This document shows positions 48,421-60,169 of a stretch of DNA of 64,000 nucleotides, piece after piece (the first letter of the stretch is position 1; each line of letters opens with the position of its first letter). A program made the position numbers and the translations under genes. The notes under the pieces were generated by a model. It had not been told where the DNA came from and searched no databases. It saw nothing but the letters and a program-made list of their open reading frames with translations. Source of the DNA: Enoplosus armatus (Eukaryota > Chordata > Actinopteri > Centrarchiformes > Enoplosidae); contig NC_092200.1 of NCBI RefSeq assembly GCF_043641665.1, forward strand, positions 13,561,694 to 13,625,693. Reading direction: 5' to 3'.

Positions 48421-48759
48421 TATTCAAAATAAACAGCAATAAATCCCCACATTTTTTCCAACACTGAAAATAATGGGCCCTAAATATAGTAAAGGAGAAA
48501 ACAAACACACAATTTGTGCATAAGCAAAACTTTTCTTCACTTCATTCAGATTCAGACATCACTTTCTACTGCCGTCCATTGTACATTCATTTTTAAAACA
48601 ATGACTTTTTGAGCGACAGCAGTGAAAGAATTATGTAAAAAGTACTGGTACAGTAAGGCCAAAAACCTCCTGAGCTGCAGAGCAGGGGGTTCAATTATGC
48701 TTTAATGTACTGTTTCTAAGCAAGAGTTCATAGTAACATATACACAGCCTTATTAACCT

Positions 48760-49240
48760 CAAAGGTATTGACCTGATCTCGTGTTGGAATATTTGTGCAA
48801 AGTTTGGCCTCGGGGCCCTTTAGTTAAGCGTGGAATTATGTAGATGTTGCCTCATTATTGCAATGATGTCTTGTGTACACCGGGATGCTAATAAACAAAG
48901 GAAGAAATGGTGTTAGGGAGGGTTTCTATGACTTGAAACAAAGCAACACTTGCGCTTCTTGCCTCCCTTCCACCAGCTCCAATTAGAAAGCCTCTCTAAA
49001 TGAATGTGCCGTGCTGGAGCCACAGTGTCTCGTGACTTAATCTGGATTGAGCAGAGCACCCTTTTATTAGGTTACGCACGGCCACAATGTGTCTTGTCAC
49101 TTTGCAAAGACAGCGGCCGATAAAAATCCGTTGAACGGAATTAGATTGTCATTGATGTGTCAGTGGGATCGTGAGAACAACAGATCGATGGCCGAATCAC
49201 CGCTGCGATATGTGAAGATGCAGACGATGGGCAAACGAAC
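48760..49240. other. Candidate conserved noncoding element
   Basis: Repeat-free block with GGGGCCCTTTAGTTAAGC, CTCATTATTGCAATGATG, CTTTTATTAGGTTACGC and GGCCGATAAAAATCCG. Two sub-blocks, before and after about 48960, are possible. Confidence 0.33.
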
Positions 49241-49326
49241 ACAAGGAATTCAGCAGGGAAAAGTTTGAGGAGTCGTGCACAGCCTATGTCTCTCTCTCTC
49301 TCTCATACACATATATGTGATGCACG

Positions 49327-49329
<3 letters not shown>

Positions 49330-49376
<47 letters not shown>
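49330..49376. repeat. (AC)23 microsatellite
   Basis: Perfect AC array of 47 bp. Confidence 0.98.
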
Positions 49377-49382
<6 letters not shown>

Positions 49383-50029
49383 GGTCTTTTTTTCCTCACA
49401 CTTTAGCTTGGAGCGATCTCACAACGCTGAACAACAGAGAGTCAGTGAGAAAAAAGAAGCCAAACCAATTCCAATACAGCACTAATGGGCCACATCATGC
49501 CAATACAATAAATAATGGCCCTTTCAGCTCAGTCAATAGTGAGTAAATGAAAATTTAACCTTTCATTAAATGTGGTCGTATTATTTCCCCCACTTGCTTC
49601 CCAGCTCTATTTCCCTTTGACACTTTTTTTTCTGTTGTGTACAAGAACCATGTGCAAATGTTATGAGGTAGGGCTGCACACTGGTGTTAAGTGGTGTATT
49701 GTGTTAGAAAGGTCTAGTTTACTGCTGTCATAGGTCACAATAAGTCAATGGATCATAGAGGAGGGTGTTGTTATCATACTATTAAATTACAGACAGTAGA
49801 CGTGTGCCGGTTATCCATGAAATCAATTGACAATGCGCGGTGCAGATGAGCAAGTTACAGCGACCTCACAGGAGATTAAAAAGAAATGTCTTGTTAGAAA
49901 GGCTGCAGCTAATTCCCCTTTCAGTACAGTGTTTCATATGTAGCATACCTGTTCCTAAATCTCCACTGACTTCTGCAAGCTGTGCAGTGGCATTATTGGA
50001 AGAGGAGGCGATAAGTCTCTAGGCATCCT
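49377..50029. other. Noncoding stretch, nothing recognised
   Basis: AT-rich with a T8 run near 49625. No gene or repeat family. Confidence 0.45.
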
Positions 50030-50190
50030 GTCTGGTAGTAGATGAAAAGGCTCTGGGCCCGCTCTCCACTGTGGCCAACCTGCCCTCTTAATTAATTAGC
50101 GCTAGCAGGAAGCGCTGGCCCACAGGGGAGGGGAGGGCCCTCCAGAGGACTGGACAAGGTGATAATGTCCTAAAGGGGAGACCAAGTCCT
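50030..50190. other. Candidate conserved noncoding element
   Basis: CTTAATTAATTAGCGCTAGC (paired homeodomain cores next to a GCGC palindrome) followed by GGAAGCGCTGGCCC and a G-rich stretch. Confidence 0.28.
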
Positions 50191-50558
50191 GTATGCTCGG
50201 GTAGCTAGCCCATGCTTTCCGGCTCTAAAAGTACAGTAGGAATCATGGATGATGTTTCCCATTGCGCATGTGTCCTGCAGCGGCTGGGTAGGCCTCAACC
50301 ATTCCAGAAACTTTATAATATGTGTGTGTGAATTAGCCTATTGTCAGACAAGAACATTGACCCTGGATTATCTCCAATGCCAACATTTTTTAAATTTCTG
50401 TCTACTGTGCATAGCAACTACAGTATGATTGAGATCAAGGAAAGATCGTAGTTATGAAAAATTACTGTGGTTTAGCAACTCTCTGAGAAATGATGTCATA
50501 GGGAGGTGGTTAGGGTAGGTGGTGGACATACGAAGCCTAGGACTAGGTTTCCTTAGTC

Positions 50559-50760
50559 CAGTGGTTCTCAAACTTGGGGGGCATAGAGCCACTGCAGGGG
50601 GGCAGACCTAAAGTTGCATGAATATGATTCATGTGGGGACATAAACAAAAGTGCTGTGTGATAGCAATGCTATTGTGCTAACCTGAATCTTTAGCTTATT
50701 TTATTGATGAAAAGTAAATTTTTAATGGTTTCTGAATGGGGGGGCATAACAGAAACAGCT
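50559..50760 (+). mobile_element. hAT-like DNA transposon end fragment
   Basis: CAGTGGTTCTCAAACTTGGG at 50559 matches the terminal inverted repeat seen in many vertebrate hAT (Charlie-type) elements. It is followed by GGGGGGCA-type words repeated at about 50575, 50597 and 50740. I found no inverse copy, so the element is truncated and the right limit is approximate. Confidence 0.55.
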
Positions 50761-50776
50761 GCCGTTGTCCCACAAG

Positions 50777-51020
50777 TGGTTGGGTTTAGGCTAAGAGACA
50801 GGGTTGGGGTAAAGTATGGTTAGTATTAGGCAACTAAAATACTAGTTAATATTAGTTAAATATCTTGGTAACGGTTAATAAATTGGCAAGGGTTAATTGC
50901 TGGTCTATAACAGGACACAGTCTCCTGCAAGTCTAATGCACTACATGACCATCCACCACCCCAGCCTCCACACCTTTACTTACTGCCCCACTACGTAAAG
51001 GGCGCACGACCACCTACACA
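50777..51020 (+). mobile_element. Diverged teleost dispersed repeat
   Basis: TGGTTGGGTTTAGGC, GGTTAGTATTAGGCAACTAA and GGACACAGTCTCCTGCAAGTC follow the order of a common fish repeat I recall (TTTAGGCAACAAAAC...GGACACAAACTCCAGTCTCCTGGGTGAAAGTC). It lies directly after the hAT-like fragment. Class not assigned. Confidence 0.5.
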
Positions 51021-51484
51021 GGCTCTAAACGTTGCAAATGAATAATTCCTGGGGATACTTGGCTGAGTAAGTAACAACCTCCTCATGGGACTGTTCCAAC
51101 ACTTACATCAAATATCAAAGTATTGTAACATAATGCATTCAAGCTCAGTTTCTTTGGCACAGGCTGTCAATGACAGAGAGGAGAAAGAATGAGATTAGTT
51201 ACAGTAAATGCACATGTGTGATGTCACAGTATGGAATGGTAGATAAACCTGTAATTTAGGGGTCTTAATGGAAAACCTCTCACAGATATTAAGTTGGTAG
51301 GTTGCATTAGCTTTGTGTCTCTCTTTACTCTAATAGCATGCTCTAATGCATTCACATGGATTCAGGCAGTAGACGGTAGACCAGATATCATTTTAGTGGA
51401 CAAGAGCAGGGCGGTAAAATTGAGAGGAACACTGGCAATGGTAACAGTAGACGGCATTGTCATCCACAGTTAAAGTATTTTAAC
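51021..51484. other. Noncoding stretch between transposon remnants
   Basis: No gene. AGTAGACGG occurs at about 51368 and 51448, and its GCCGTC inverse recurs downstream, so this part may belong to the element holding the MADF remnant. Confidence 0.35.
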
Positions 51485-51518
51485 TTTTTGCCGTCTTTTT
51501 GCCGTCTTTTTTGCCATC
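51485..51518. repeat. Tandem TTTTTGCCGTC, three copies
   Basis: Two perfect 11-bp copies and a third diverged copy (TTTTTTGCCATC), immediately before the MADF-like frame. Confidence 0.9.
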
Positions 51519-51695
51519 CATGGCGGACTTAAAACCGATGTTACCTGGCCCCTCACACAAGAAGAAAACATGGGCGATCTGGTGCAACTTTGGTGCAACA
51601 ACACCCAGAATTAACTCTATGATCAGAGCTTGAAATCATGCCAAGATATTACAAGAAAAGTTGACATATCAGCACAGAGCTGGGTGGAATATCAG
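51519..51695 (+). pseudogene. Broken MADF-like domain exon, probably transposon-derived
   Basis: One reading frame gives a segment with WPLTQEE, then GDLVQLWCNN, a stop at 51612-51614, then LYDQSLKS, TRKVDISAQSW and VEYQ. The frame is unchanged on both sides of the stop. The pattern acidic-x-LxxLWxxNxxLYDxSxK...Wxx is that of the N-terminal half of MADF domains, DNA-binding modules found in transcription factors and in the second protein of PIF/Harbinger transposons. GTATGT at 51696 could be a splice donor. No functional product is expected. The assignment rests on pattern memory. Confidence 0.45.
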
Positions 51696-52849
51696 GTATG
51701 TAATATGGAGAGTGTGTTATGCTATATTAGCTTAGCGAGCAACCTGGCAACCTATTAACTATGTTTAGCCTACTGAAGCAACAGCAACATATCGGCATGT
51801 GTGTTCAGTTTTGCCGTCGTGCCATTCCGTCAGACTGTTTGTCCGTTTGTATGAACCCATGTGAGTGCAGCATTGCAACGTGACATCAAATATGTTCTCC
51901 AGTGATCTGCATGTAAAAGAGTCAAACATTCACATGATTCATGTTGTTACTTGAACTATTTACACAGATCCTCATGACCCATGTACTCTTAGCATATGTG
52001 TGGTGTTGCGATTTATCCTCGTTTTGTTTCTGTGTGTGTGTGTGTGTGCATGTGTGTGCTTGAGTGCGTGTGTGCAAACTTCACTCTCTTTCTCTGTGTC
52101 TCCAATAATGAGCATGTGCACCTTTTCCGCCCGGGGCCTTCATACACAATTTAGCCAGAAAGCCATAGCTGATCATGATTTAGCTTTTGACACGGCTTGC
52201 CCCGAGGCAGGGGGGGGGACTAATACAGATATCTGACTCCCAGACTGCGATGGAGGGAAGGAGAGAGAGAAAGTGAGAGGCCTTTTATTGACTAAATGAT
52301 AAAGAGGTTGGTAATGATAAATAACAGTCATTTTATTGTGGAATTCCCAGAAAAGACACATTCTACACAATATATAAAAAGAGAAATAATAGACGAGGAA
52401 GTTGCTCGCCTGGGTCTCAACGTGCTCGCTCCCTACAGAGCCGCCCATTGTTAAACTCCAATATTCCTCTGCTGGGGTGGAGGTCACAAATTGTGTTAGA
52501 AGGACCTGCTGCTATGAATACTACATAAGGCTGATGCAGAGTGGCAGCGTCATCCCTGTCTCTGGCACTAGGAGGAGGGCCCTGGCAAGACAGCACCAGT
52601 CTTGCCCATGGGCATCTCTCTCTCACTATCTCTATTCTGTGACTCTCTCTCTCTCCCTTAGTGCACACAGTCTCTCTCTTTCCCTCTCTCTCTTTTTCAT
52701 TCGCTCCCTTTCTGTTTCTCGGCATGGTCCTTGCACTGTTTTTTTTCCCAGCACATCAGGGTGGCAGGGGAGCCTGTCTCTGCTGCTTTTGCTCTCCACC
52801 GCCTCCGAGTCTCCAGGCCTCGGCTATCACTAAGACAAGATGGCTGACC
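51696..52849. other. Noncoding stretch with CT-rich patches
   Basis: TTTTGCCGTCGTGCC near 51812 repeats the GCCGTC word of the upstream tandem. TG tracts lie near 52030-52075 and CT-rich sequence at 52612-52720. No gene supported. Confidence 0.45.
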
Positions 52850-55090
52850 CTCTAAGGACAGATAAAGTCCTCTGCGGTGCGGCGTGAATGACATTAGGCG
52901 CGGGATACAAGCTCAATTGGTTGGAGGAGCAATGAAAGGAGATGGCACTGCCTGCGTTAATGCAATTTATGAAGAGCGATCCCTCTGTTTTAGTGTAAAA
53001 TAGAGAAAAATACAGCTCGTGTAAACATATTATGTTTTTATTACCTCGGACCTATGATGGATAATAGTGTGGGCTGACCATCACCTAGAATCAAAAATCT
53101 TAACCTTTTTGTTTGACTTTATTTCTTAACATCACCCATATTGAATTCATAATATCTTAAAGCAGTGAGCCAGTTGTCCACTGTCCATCCAGCTGCTATC
53201 TGGTGGGAAGTTCCCGGCTCTGTCCGTGTGAGAGACTGGTGGCAGCTAGTGTGTGTGTGTTTGCCTCAGGATACCTCTGCAGCTCTGCAGTCCTTGAATA
53301 CTGAGTGGAGAGTGGCCCAGAAATGAGCAGTCAAATCCAATTAAATTACTCAAATTAAATTGTACAATGGTTATGGAATACCTGATCGAATTACTCACAT
53401 TCAGGGGATTTCGACAGCAACCAATTAGTTCAAAGTATAAAGTTCACACGCTCAAATTAACACCAAGAGAGGACAGGGCCTTTATTTGAGGGAAATGATA
53501 CATCATAATTACATCACGTTGGGAAAAATCACAAATTATACAGCATGCATTTAATAAGAAAATGGAAATGGTTAATAGGTCTTGATAAGACAAATCTAGC
53601 CCTGTCAACGGTGCAACGTGGCTAGGTTGGCTAAATTAAAGAGGAGAAGTTATTATTGTTTCTAAGGAGCTTAAGGGCCGATTGTTGCTCAGTCGAAACA
53701 CAGGCATATGGAACGTGGTCCGCCCCTGTCAAAAACAATAGTCAAAACCGACATGAAAGGGGAAAAAAGCTCGGAAAAAAATCTGTGCAGACTGTAGTTA
53801 ACTCTCCTCCTCTGGTAATTGAGATATGTTGAAGAGGCTGGACCGACAGTTAACAAGATTTCATTTTGAAGTAGGTCTTTCTTGTTAGATTGGCCAAAAT
53901 AGACACTTTGTCATTCCCGCAATAATGATGGAATTCTTTAGAAACTCCTGGCTTAATTGTACAAGGGACTTCCTGACCTTTTTTTACATTTTAAATTTAG
54001 CTTCTCAAGGTTCCTTTCCAAGGTGAAACACGTGAGTAATGAGATACAAAATCAGCCCGTTAATTGACTTTCAGCAAATTTAGATCTGCGAGACCAAACG
54101 TATACATTTCCCTCTTCTAAAAGTGAACCATTTTAGCTAATAAAGTTATTAATCTTGCCCATACAGTAATTATCTCTGTAATTATGCTGTAATTGCACAT
54201 ACATCAAGGCTACCTCATATAGCGGGCATGCTCGAGCTTACTCCTTATGATTTTCTTCACATCATGTAAAGACACTACTCACAGAAACAGAATGGATAGA
54301 ATTGTGAAATGGATTTGTTTAAAGTGGAATAGGTAAGATACAGAATTTTTGATTTTTCATGCACTGTTTGAGAGGATTGAACACCACAGCCCCAACTATA
54401 CTCCTGAAGAGATTCTATGGCAGCCATATCATCTGCATCAAAATAGACTTAAGTACCCAGACACACCCAGAACTGACCTTTCTACTTATTTAAATCACTC
54501 GATTACAAGAATACACAAGCAAATGATCTGCATCCCTGCTTGCATTGACGGCATAGAGCCACAGAAGTACCATAAACAGCGTAACATGATAATGCTGCTT
54601 TAATTACCCCTTGGTCAGCCCACTTACAAACCTATTGCCGCAGCAGTCAATATCCCCAAAGATCCATTCATGCCTCGGCTGATGGTTAACTTGGGAGCCT
54701 TTGCTGAGTGCTTTAGCCTAATTGATATCCTTATTTAGCAATGAGCCAGTGGGAGTCGGAGGGGAGTTAAATGGAGCAGTTTACCAGGCAGCGAGCACGC
54801 TAAACCAGATCCCTGACACCACCACCATGGCTTGCCGCGGCCCCGGACGATGATTTATGCCAGCTAATTTGCTGTTTAAAATTGATTAACGTCACTTGTG
54901 TTCTGTTTTCACTAGTGATTGCGTTCGCCATTTGTTCTTTTCTTTCTTTTTTCAATAATCACAACCCAGAGCGAGTTTAGCCACTGATATTGTTTTACAG
55001 CAAATTACACCTATTTATGACAGCTGACTGCTCCCAACTAACACTGGGGCCAGGTCACAGGAGAGACTGGGACTTCACCAGCTTCCTGAG
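52850..55090. other. Repeat-free block, candidate cluster of conserved noncoding elements
   Basis: Over 2.2 kb without a long simple repeat, the longest such motif-rich stretch seen. Sub-blocks: 52860-53060 (GGCGTGAATGACATTAGGCG, GCGTTAATGCAATTTATG); 53320-53720 (CCAATTAAATTACTC, ACATCATAATTACATCACG); 53800-54260 (GCCCGTTAATTGAC, CAGTAATTATCTCTGTAATT); 54640-55060 (GCCAGCTAATTTGCTG, AAATTGATTAACGTCAC). Frames are short and unrecognised. Confidence 0.42.
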
Positions 55091-55819
55091 GGCATGTAGG
55101 CCCACCCACTACACATACACACACATTCACAGATGCAACAGATTACACTACCAAACGTGATCAACATACATTGTCTCTGATTTATTTACATATGATGCAA
55201 TATTTGAGACATGATTGCAAACACCGTCCGCAGAGCTGAAGGAATTCACTCCGTCCACTTTCAGCATAAACAACAGGTATAACCCAACCTAGAATCGGTC
55301 GTGAGAGAACAATGCATATCCAACAGGTCAAACAAAGCCATCAGGAGCAATGGGAAAATCAGATTCTTCTTTTAAACTGGGTTTGTAGGTCTCTCCCTCC
55401 TGCCTGTCTCCCCAGATATGTCTCCCTTAACAGCTCAAAGTAATTAGCAACGACCACATGCCAAAGGTAGGGTAGCTACCGTACACAGAGTAGGCAGACC
55501 TTATCTTTAATTTGAGACAATGAGATGCTCTGTGGGGGCCTGTGGAGAGCTGGGAGCGATAAGGTAGGCAGGCAGGCTCCCCCTCCCAAGGTCGCATCAG
55601 TGAGACAAGCTAGTCTGGGGACAAAGGATACCCGCTGTATGCGAGCGCACATCATGACAGTTTAATTATCAATTTTAGAAGCAACCCGTTTTTTTCAGCA
55701 AAATCAAAAGTTCAGTCTGGTTTGCACTGGAAATACGCTTTTTAAAAATCTTCAAATTTTTGTTGCCCAAGCGCATCTGTAAACACAACCCTCTTTCTCA
55801 CTGTTTCAAACTTTGTTTT
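55091..55819. other. Noncoding stretch
   Basis: No exon. Bases 55420-55680 are repeat-poor (AGCTCAAAGTAATTAGC, GTTTAATTATCAATTTTAG) and could be regulatory. Confidence 0.4.
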
Positions 55820-56070
55820 TGAGTGATACCTCCGAGAGTCCTCCAGGGCCTCCCATTAGTCACGTTGTTGAGCACAGAGCTCAGCAACAAAATGGCCTCC
55901 AATCTTGGCGAGTGCCGTCAGCCCATTCTTTATACTGTCAAGATGAAGAAGAGCATAAAAACTCAGAGTCAATAAAGTCATATGAAATGCTTGATATCGA
56001 AACACGGCGCGCCCCGGTGACTGATTAAGCGTCCAGGTCCAGTTGTGATGCTCTCGCAACTCGGAGGAGG
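55820..56070. other. Candidate conserved noncoding element
   Basis: Repeat-free block with CTCCCATTAGTCACGTTG, CATTCTTTATACTGTC, GAGTCAATAAAGTCATATG and ACACGGCGCGCCCCGGTGAC, then CTGATTAAGCG. The 71-codon frame across it shows no domain. Confidence 0.33.
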
Positions 56071-57078
56071 AAAAAAGGGGGGAGGGAGAGAAACATAATA
56101 CAGAAACCTTTGAAACAACTGTGTAGGATTTTGCTCTGGTTGCTGAAGTTTCTGGTTGTTATTGTGTGTTGTGGACTCAGTAGTGGTGTAAAGACTGTCT
56201 TTAATCCTCACATATTTGTTATGATACTTGATATTTAACTGGAACATTATTATTTTGCTTTTGCTTGATTACAGTAATCGGTGTGTTCAATTATGGGTGG
56301 TATCTTTATAATAACATCCAGTGAGAAGGATGAAATACGTTTGGGCAATTCCATACGCTCTTGCCACGGTTAAAAACATACCAATTACTTCAACTTCACT
56401 TCCTTTGTCAGAAAAATGTCTGGCAATGAAGGTTGCAGGTCCGTTTTTTTCCGTGAAGTCAATACCGACTCAGACAAAGACGGCGAGATGAGAAAAGAGA
56501 ATGACAGAGATTAAAAATGAAAGAGAGTGCCACTTTTTGTCCGGATAGTGGTTTTAGCCTGCAGCACCTGACTGGTCTCTTGTAACTGAAATACTGAAAC
56601 TTAAACATACTTTATGCTTCAGACGGTTCACCATAAGTTAAAAGGTCCTCCAAATGACTGCCTAAACTTGGGTAAAAGTTGGCGGTGGCAACTTTTAAAT
56701 TGGCCTGAGAATATATTGGCATCATGAGAGGAGAAATACACTGTTACCACTATAAAAACTGACATTTCTGCTGGGTCCAAACATGACAGGAATTTTACTG
56801 TTTTAATGAGCCTGAGTCAAATTCAATTTCCACCTCAGAAAGTTTGAAAACCACAGCCATAATGCATTTCAACACTCCAGCCTGATGCCACGAACTGATA
56901 ACTGAGAACTTGCTATCACCTTTGCTATTCCCCACACAGTGTTTGGACGGCATTAAACTTCTCAGAGTATGGTACACAAACACTCTCTTTCAGGCTGCAG
57001 CTCCGATTTGACATTAATACAGAAACATTCCTGATTTGAGTGAACCACCAACTTGACATGATGTTTTTTTGCACATGC
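56071..57078. other. Noncoding stretch, nothing recognised
   Basis: AT-rich, with no exon-like frame and no repeat family. Confidence 0.45.
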
Positions 57079-57096
57079 AGGAGGGGAAGGAGGAAT

Positions 57097-57100
57097 GGGG

Positions 57101-57159
<59 letters not shown>
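57097..57159. repeat. Homopurine tract with (GA)n microsatellite
   Basis: Sixty-three uninterrupted purines, mostly GA units with one AAA break, followed by GGTGCGGTGCGG. Purine-rich sequence extends back to 57079 with one T. Confidence 0.97.
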
Positions 57160-57161
<2 letters not shown>

Positions 57162-57989
57162 GTGCGGTGCGGTTTTGGACAGACCGTGTTAAGATCAGTG
57201 CTCGGGGCTAGGCAGGTTGCTATGCGCTGAAATGCTAATAAGCTTCCTGGCTCTCGGTGCAGGTCGGCTAGCCTGTGCAGACTCGTCTTGACACTTCACA
57301 CACATGCTGTCTTCCACCCTTTTTAATCATTTTTGATAGGCCTCCCTGGGATGCCATCCATTTAATTTGAAAGGGTTGAGCCACCCAAACATTTTCACCA
57401 TCTTTAAATAGAGGTCTGCCTCGACATGCCTGCTGCATTGTGACCCGGCAAGGTGAAAAGCAGTGGAGTAAACTGCTGTTTGGGTTTAGGAGGATAATGT
57501 TAGGCCGACGCTGGTGGTGACTCGCAGGACAGATGGGTGAGTGATGCTGAAGTGGGTAAACAGAAGAGACAGGGGAATTTTAACAACACACAGGCAGTCA
57601 ACACAGATGTAGATGCTTAACCCCTGCTAGAAAGAAATACAGTACTTTGTTTAGATGCTGATTTCTTTTGTCAACCATTCAAACACAATATTTTACATAG
57701 AAAGGATGGTTTAACCTCTGAAAATATTAAGAAAAGGCTCAAATATAAATAAAACTGAAAATAAAATATTAAAATGTGAAGCAATATTATTATAAAAGAT
57801 GTCAAATAAAAACAATCAAGTCTGCCCTAAACTGCTGCAATCCAAGAGGGAATAAATACAATATGGGTCAAATATAATAAAGGCAGCATAGCTCCAAATC
57901 AGTTTGCTAAATCATTTTTGTTTTTGAGAAACAGTTTGAGAGTGTGTACTCCCTGACAGAGTTTATCAACCACTGTCTTACTATATATC
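57160..57989. other. Noncoding stretch
   Basis: Bases 57180-57560 have balanced composition and could hold regulatory sequence (GAAATGCTAATAAGC, CATTTAATTTG). Bases 57650-57930 are AT-rich. No gene. Confidence 0.4.
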
Positions 57990-58290
57990 TTATAATTCTC
58001 TCTGAAAAATCTCAGAGCCCGGAGCCAACGCAGGACGGTCAGAAGTGAAGCCCGGCCATGTTGTGTGATTCATAGGGAAGAAGTAACATATTTTATTGGA
58101 CTCTGAGAGATTTATTCACTGGCGTTGCGGTGGATATGCAGGGGACACAATCACCAGGGATTTCGCCATCCAATTTGCCAGCGTGCTCTTCCATAAACAT
58201 CAGTCAGGAGAAATGGGACAGATTCTACAGAAAATAATCGTAAACAAACCATTACATCGCATTTTGGAAATTGTCAGGAGACGCTCTTGA
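57990..58290. other. Candidate conserved noncoding element
   Basis: Repeat-free block with AGCCCGGAGCCAACGC, GGTGGATATGCAGGGG, CCATCCAATTTGCC and AGAAAATAATCGTAAAC. Two overlapping frames show no domain. Confidence 0.27.
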
Positions 58291-58829
58291 CGATGACTAT
58301 CCGCTCAGAGTCAAAGGCAGAAAAGCCCAAAAGGCAAGTGGGGATGTCTGTGTGCTATATGATATTACCGTGACTCTCAAGATAAAGATATCATACATTA
58401 TTGGTTTAGACTGGCAAAGAAAGAGAGAGAGGGAGAGACCAGCGCAAACAGATAGAGGGGGCGAGAGACAGACACATATAGACAGAGAGGGAGAATGTTC
58501 AAATATATTGCCTCTTAGCAAAGGCACGGATAGCCTCCTCTATGCGAAACAGCTGGAACTCTCCATGAAAACCACACTGAACTCCGCAAACAAGCCTGCT
58601 TGTTAGCTTCTAACAGCGACTGATCCAGTTTTATATCCTCCGCGCTCCACTTGCACCCCGTGCGACATGTACAGTAAACCATCATTTACTCCAGTCTAAT
58701 TTAGTTGTGTGTATTTGCATGCAGAGAGGCACGTTTTTAAGACACAGTAAACAGAATTGCTGTGCACGCTTTCATCAAAAAAAAAGCACAGCCGCCATGA
58801 TGGCCGCAAACCAGCGTGTAACAAAAAGC
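58291..58829. other. Noncoding stretch with GA-rich patch
   Basis: GA-rich at 58420-58500. An octamer-like ATTTGCAT lies at 58713-58720. No gene supported. Confidence 0.45.
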
Positions 58830-59180
58830 TGGAGAGGAGGAATTGACATAATTATTAATTAGTCGATATTACTGAATGGAAAAAGTCTGTCTTTTGTTTC
58901 CTCCCTAGAGCTTAATCGAACGCAGCCAAGATGAAGCTAAGCTAAACAACACCAGGCAGTTAATCTCCACTGCCGTACAGTTCAGATGCTGATAATGTCC
59001 ACAGGTCTTAAGCGAGCGAGCGGGCCCATGTTTTTTAGATTTGCTTGTTTGCTGTTGTTTGCCGTCTTTAAGTGGTCTTTTATTAAAGCCAGCCATCTTC
59101 CATAGAGCCCTAATGCATTTCACTATTCCGATGCTAATGACGGCCTAAGAACGCATTATTCAGCATTAGTTTCATTTCCC
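58830..59180. other. Candidate conserved noncoding element
   Basis: Contains TGACATAATTATTAATTAG, AGAGCTTAATCGAACGC, TTTATTAAAGCCAGCC and TCCGATGCTAATGACGG without simple repeats. Confidence 0.3.
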
Positions 59181-59681
59181 TTTGAGCCTCAAATGGCGAC
59201 AAACTGTCTTGTAACCATTAGAGTTTTAACTTGCATCAGGCACGCCACCCGCAACCCTTTCGACAACGCGGCGCAGGCAGGGGAAGTATTTCAACTAACT
59301 TATCGGGAGCAAACAGCTGAAGAGAACAAATCAACTTTATGTGTAAAAAAAAAAAAAAGAAAGATACTTTTTTTACATATATACCGACCTGTCCTGTGAG
59401 GGAGGAGATGACATGAACAAAGGAAATGTGTGAAAGTTGAAAGTCTTCTTCTACCTGGGTGCTTTCTTGGGTGCTTGCATGTGTGTGTGTTAATCATGCG
59501 TATGTGCCTGACAAGTAAATGCATCTTGGCATGTGAGCATTATGTCGTCTGTGTTGGTACATGATGTGCTTGTATGTCAGTCTTTTGTGAGTGTATTTGA
59601 ATGCATTTGTAGGAAAAGTTTATGTCTGTGGAAGCACTTTTTTTATATACTTGTGTGTATTTCATTTTGAGCATTCCTGCT
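59181..59681. other. Noncoding stretch, nothing recognised
   Basis: An A13 run near 59346 and TGTG-rich words after 59460. No gene. Confidence 0.45.
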
Positions 59682-59700
59682 TGTGTGTGTGTGTGTGAGT

Positions 59701-59777
<77 letters not shown>

Positions 59778-59786
59778 TGTGTGTGC
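59682..59786. repeat. Compound (TG)n microsatellite, longest in the window
   Basis: About 105 bp of TG with AGTG, TATG and TTTG interruptions. The central uninterrupted part is about 69 bp. Confidence 0.97.
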
Positions 59787-59874
59787 GTATGCGCGTAGGC
59801 TGAGGACTCCCCACTGACCTGCTGTTTGGCTACAGACAGCCAGAGTGGAACTGGCCATATTACTGTTCTTACCC

Positions 59875-59887
59875 TGCCATCTGCTGG
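59875..59887. promoter_or_regulatory. Consensus CTCF core motif
   Basis: TGCCATCTGCTGG agrees at all 13 positions with the CTCF core read on this strand, YGCCMYCTRSTGG (CCAGCAGATGGCA on the other strand). CTCF is the vertebrate zinc-finger insulator and loop-anchor protein. The site sits between the TG array ending at 59786 and the CA array starting at 59949. Chance matches to a 13-bp motif occur, so occupancy is unproven. Confidence 0.45.
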
Positions 59888-59941
59888 CTCACATCATTCT
59901 AGGCCCTGCATCCATCCCTCCGTCATAACTACACCCCTCTT

Positions 59942-59948
<7 letters not shown>

Positions 59949-60002
<54 letters not shown>
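59949..60002. repeat. (CA)27 microsatellite
   Basis: Perfect CA array of 54 bp, the inverse complement of the TG array 160 bp upstream. Confidence 0.98.
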
Positions 60003-60005
<3 letters not shown>

Positions 60006-60169
60006 CCCTTCTGTTTCTCTCTATCCCTCTCTGTTTCTCTTCCTCTGCTTTACTAAGTTTGTCTTTGTCTTTTAATTTCTCCATTATTTCATTTGTCTTT
60101 ACACAGGAGCATCGTCTGCCCTCCTTGTCCCGTTACATCCCCTCTCCTCAGAGAGAGCAGACGTAGAAG
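60003..60169. other. CT-rich noncoding sequence
   Basis: Pyrimidine-rich to about 60110, then mixed. No gene. Confidence 0.5.

Noticed and set aside
58713..58720. Octamer ATTTGCAT
   Set aside because: A single 8-bp match is expected by chance in 64 kb, with no supporting context.
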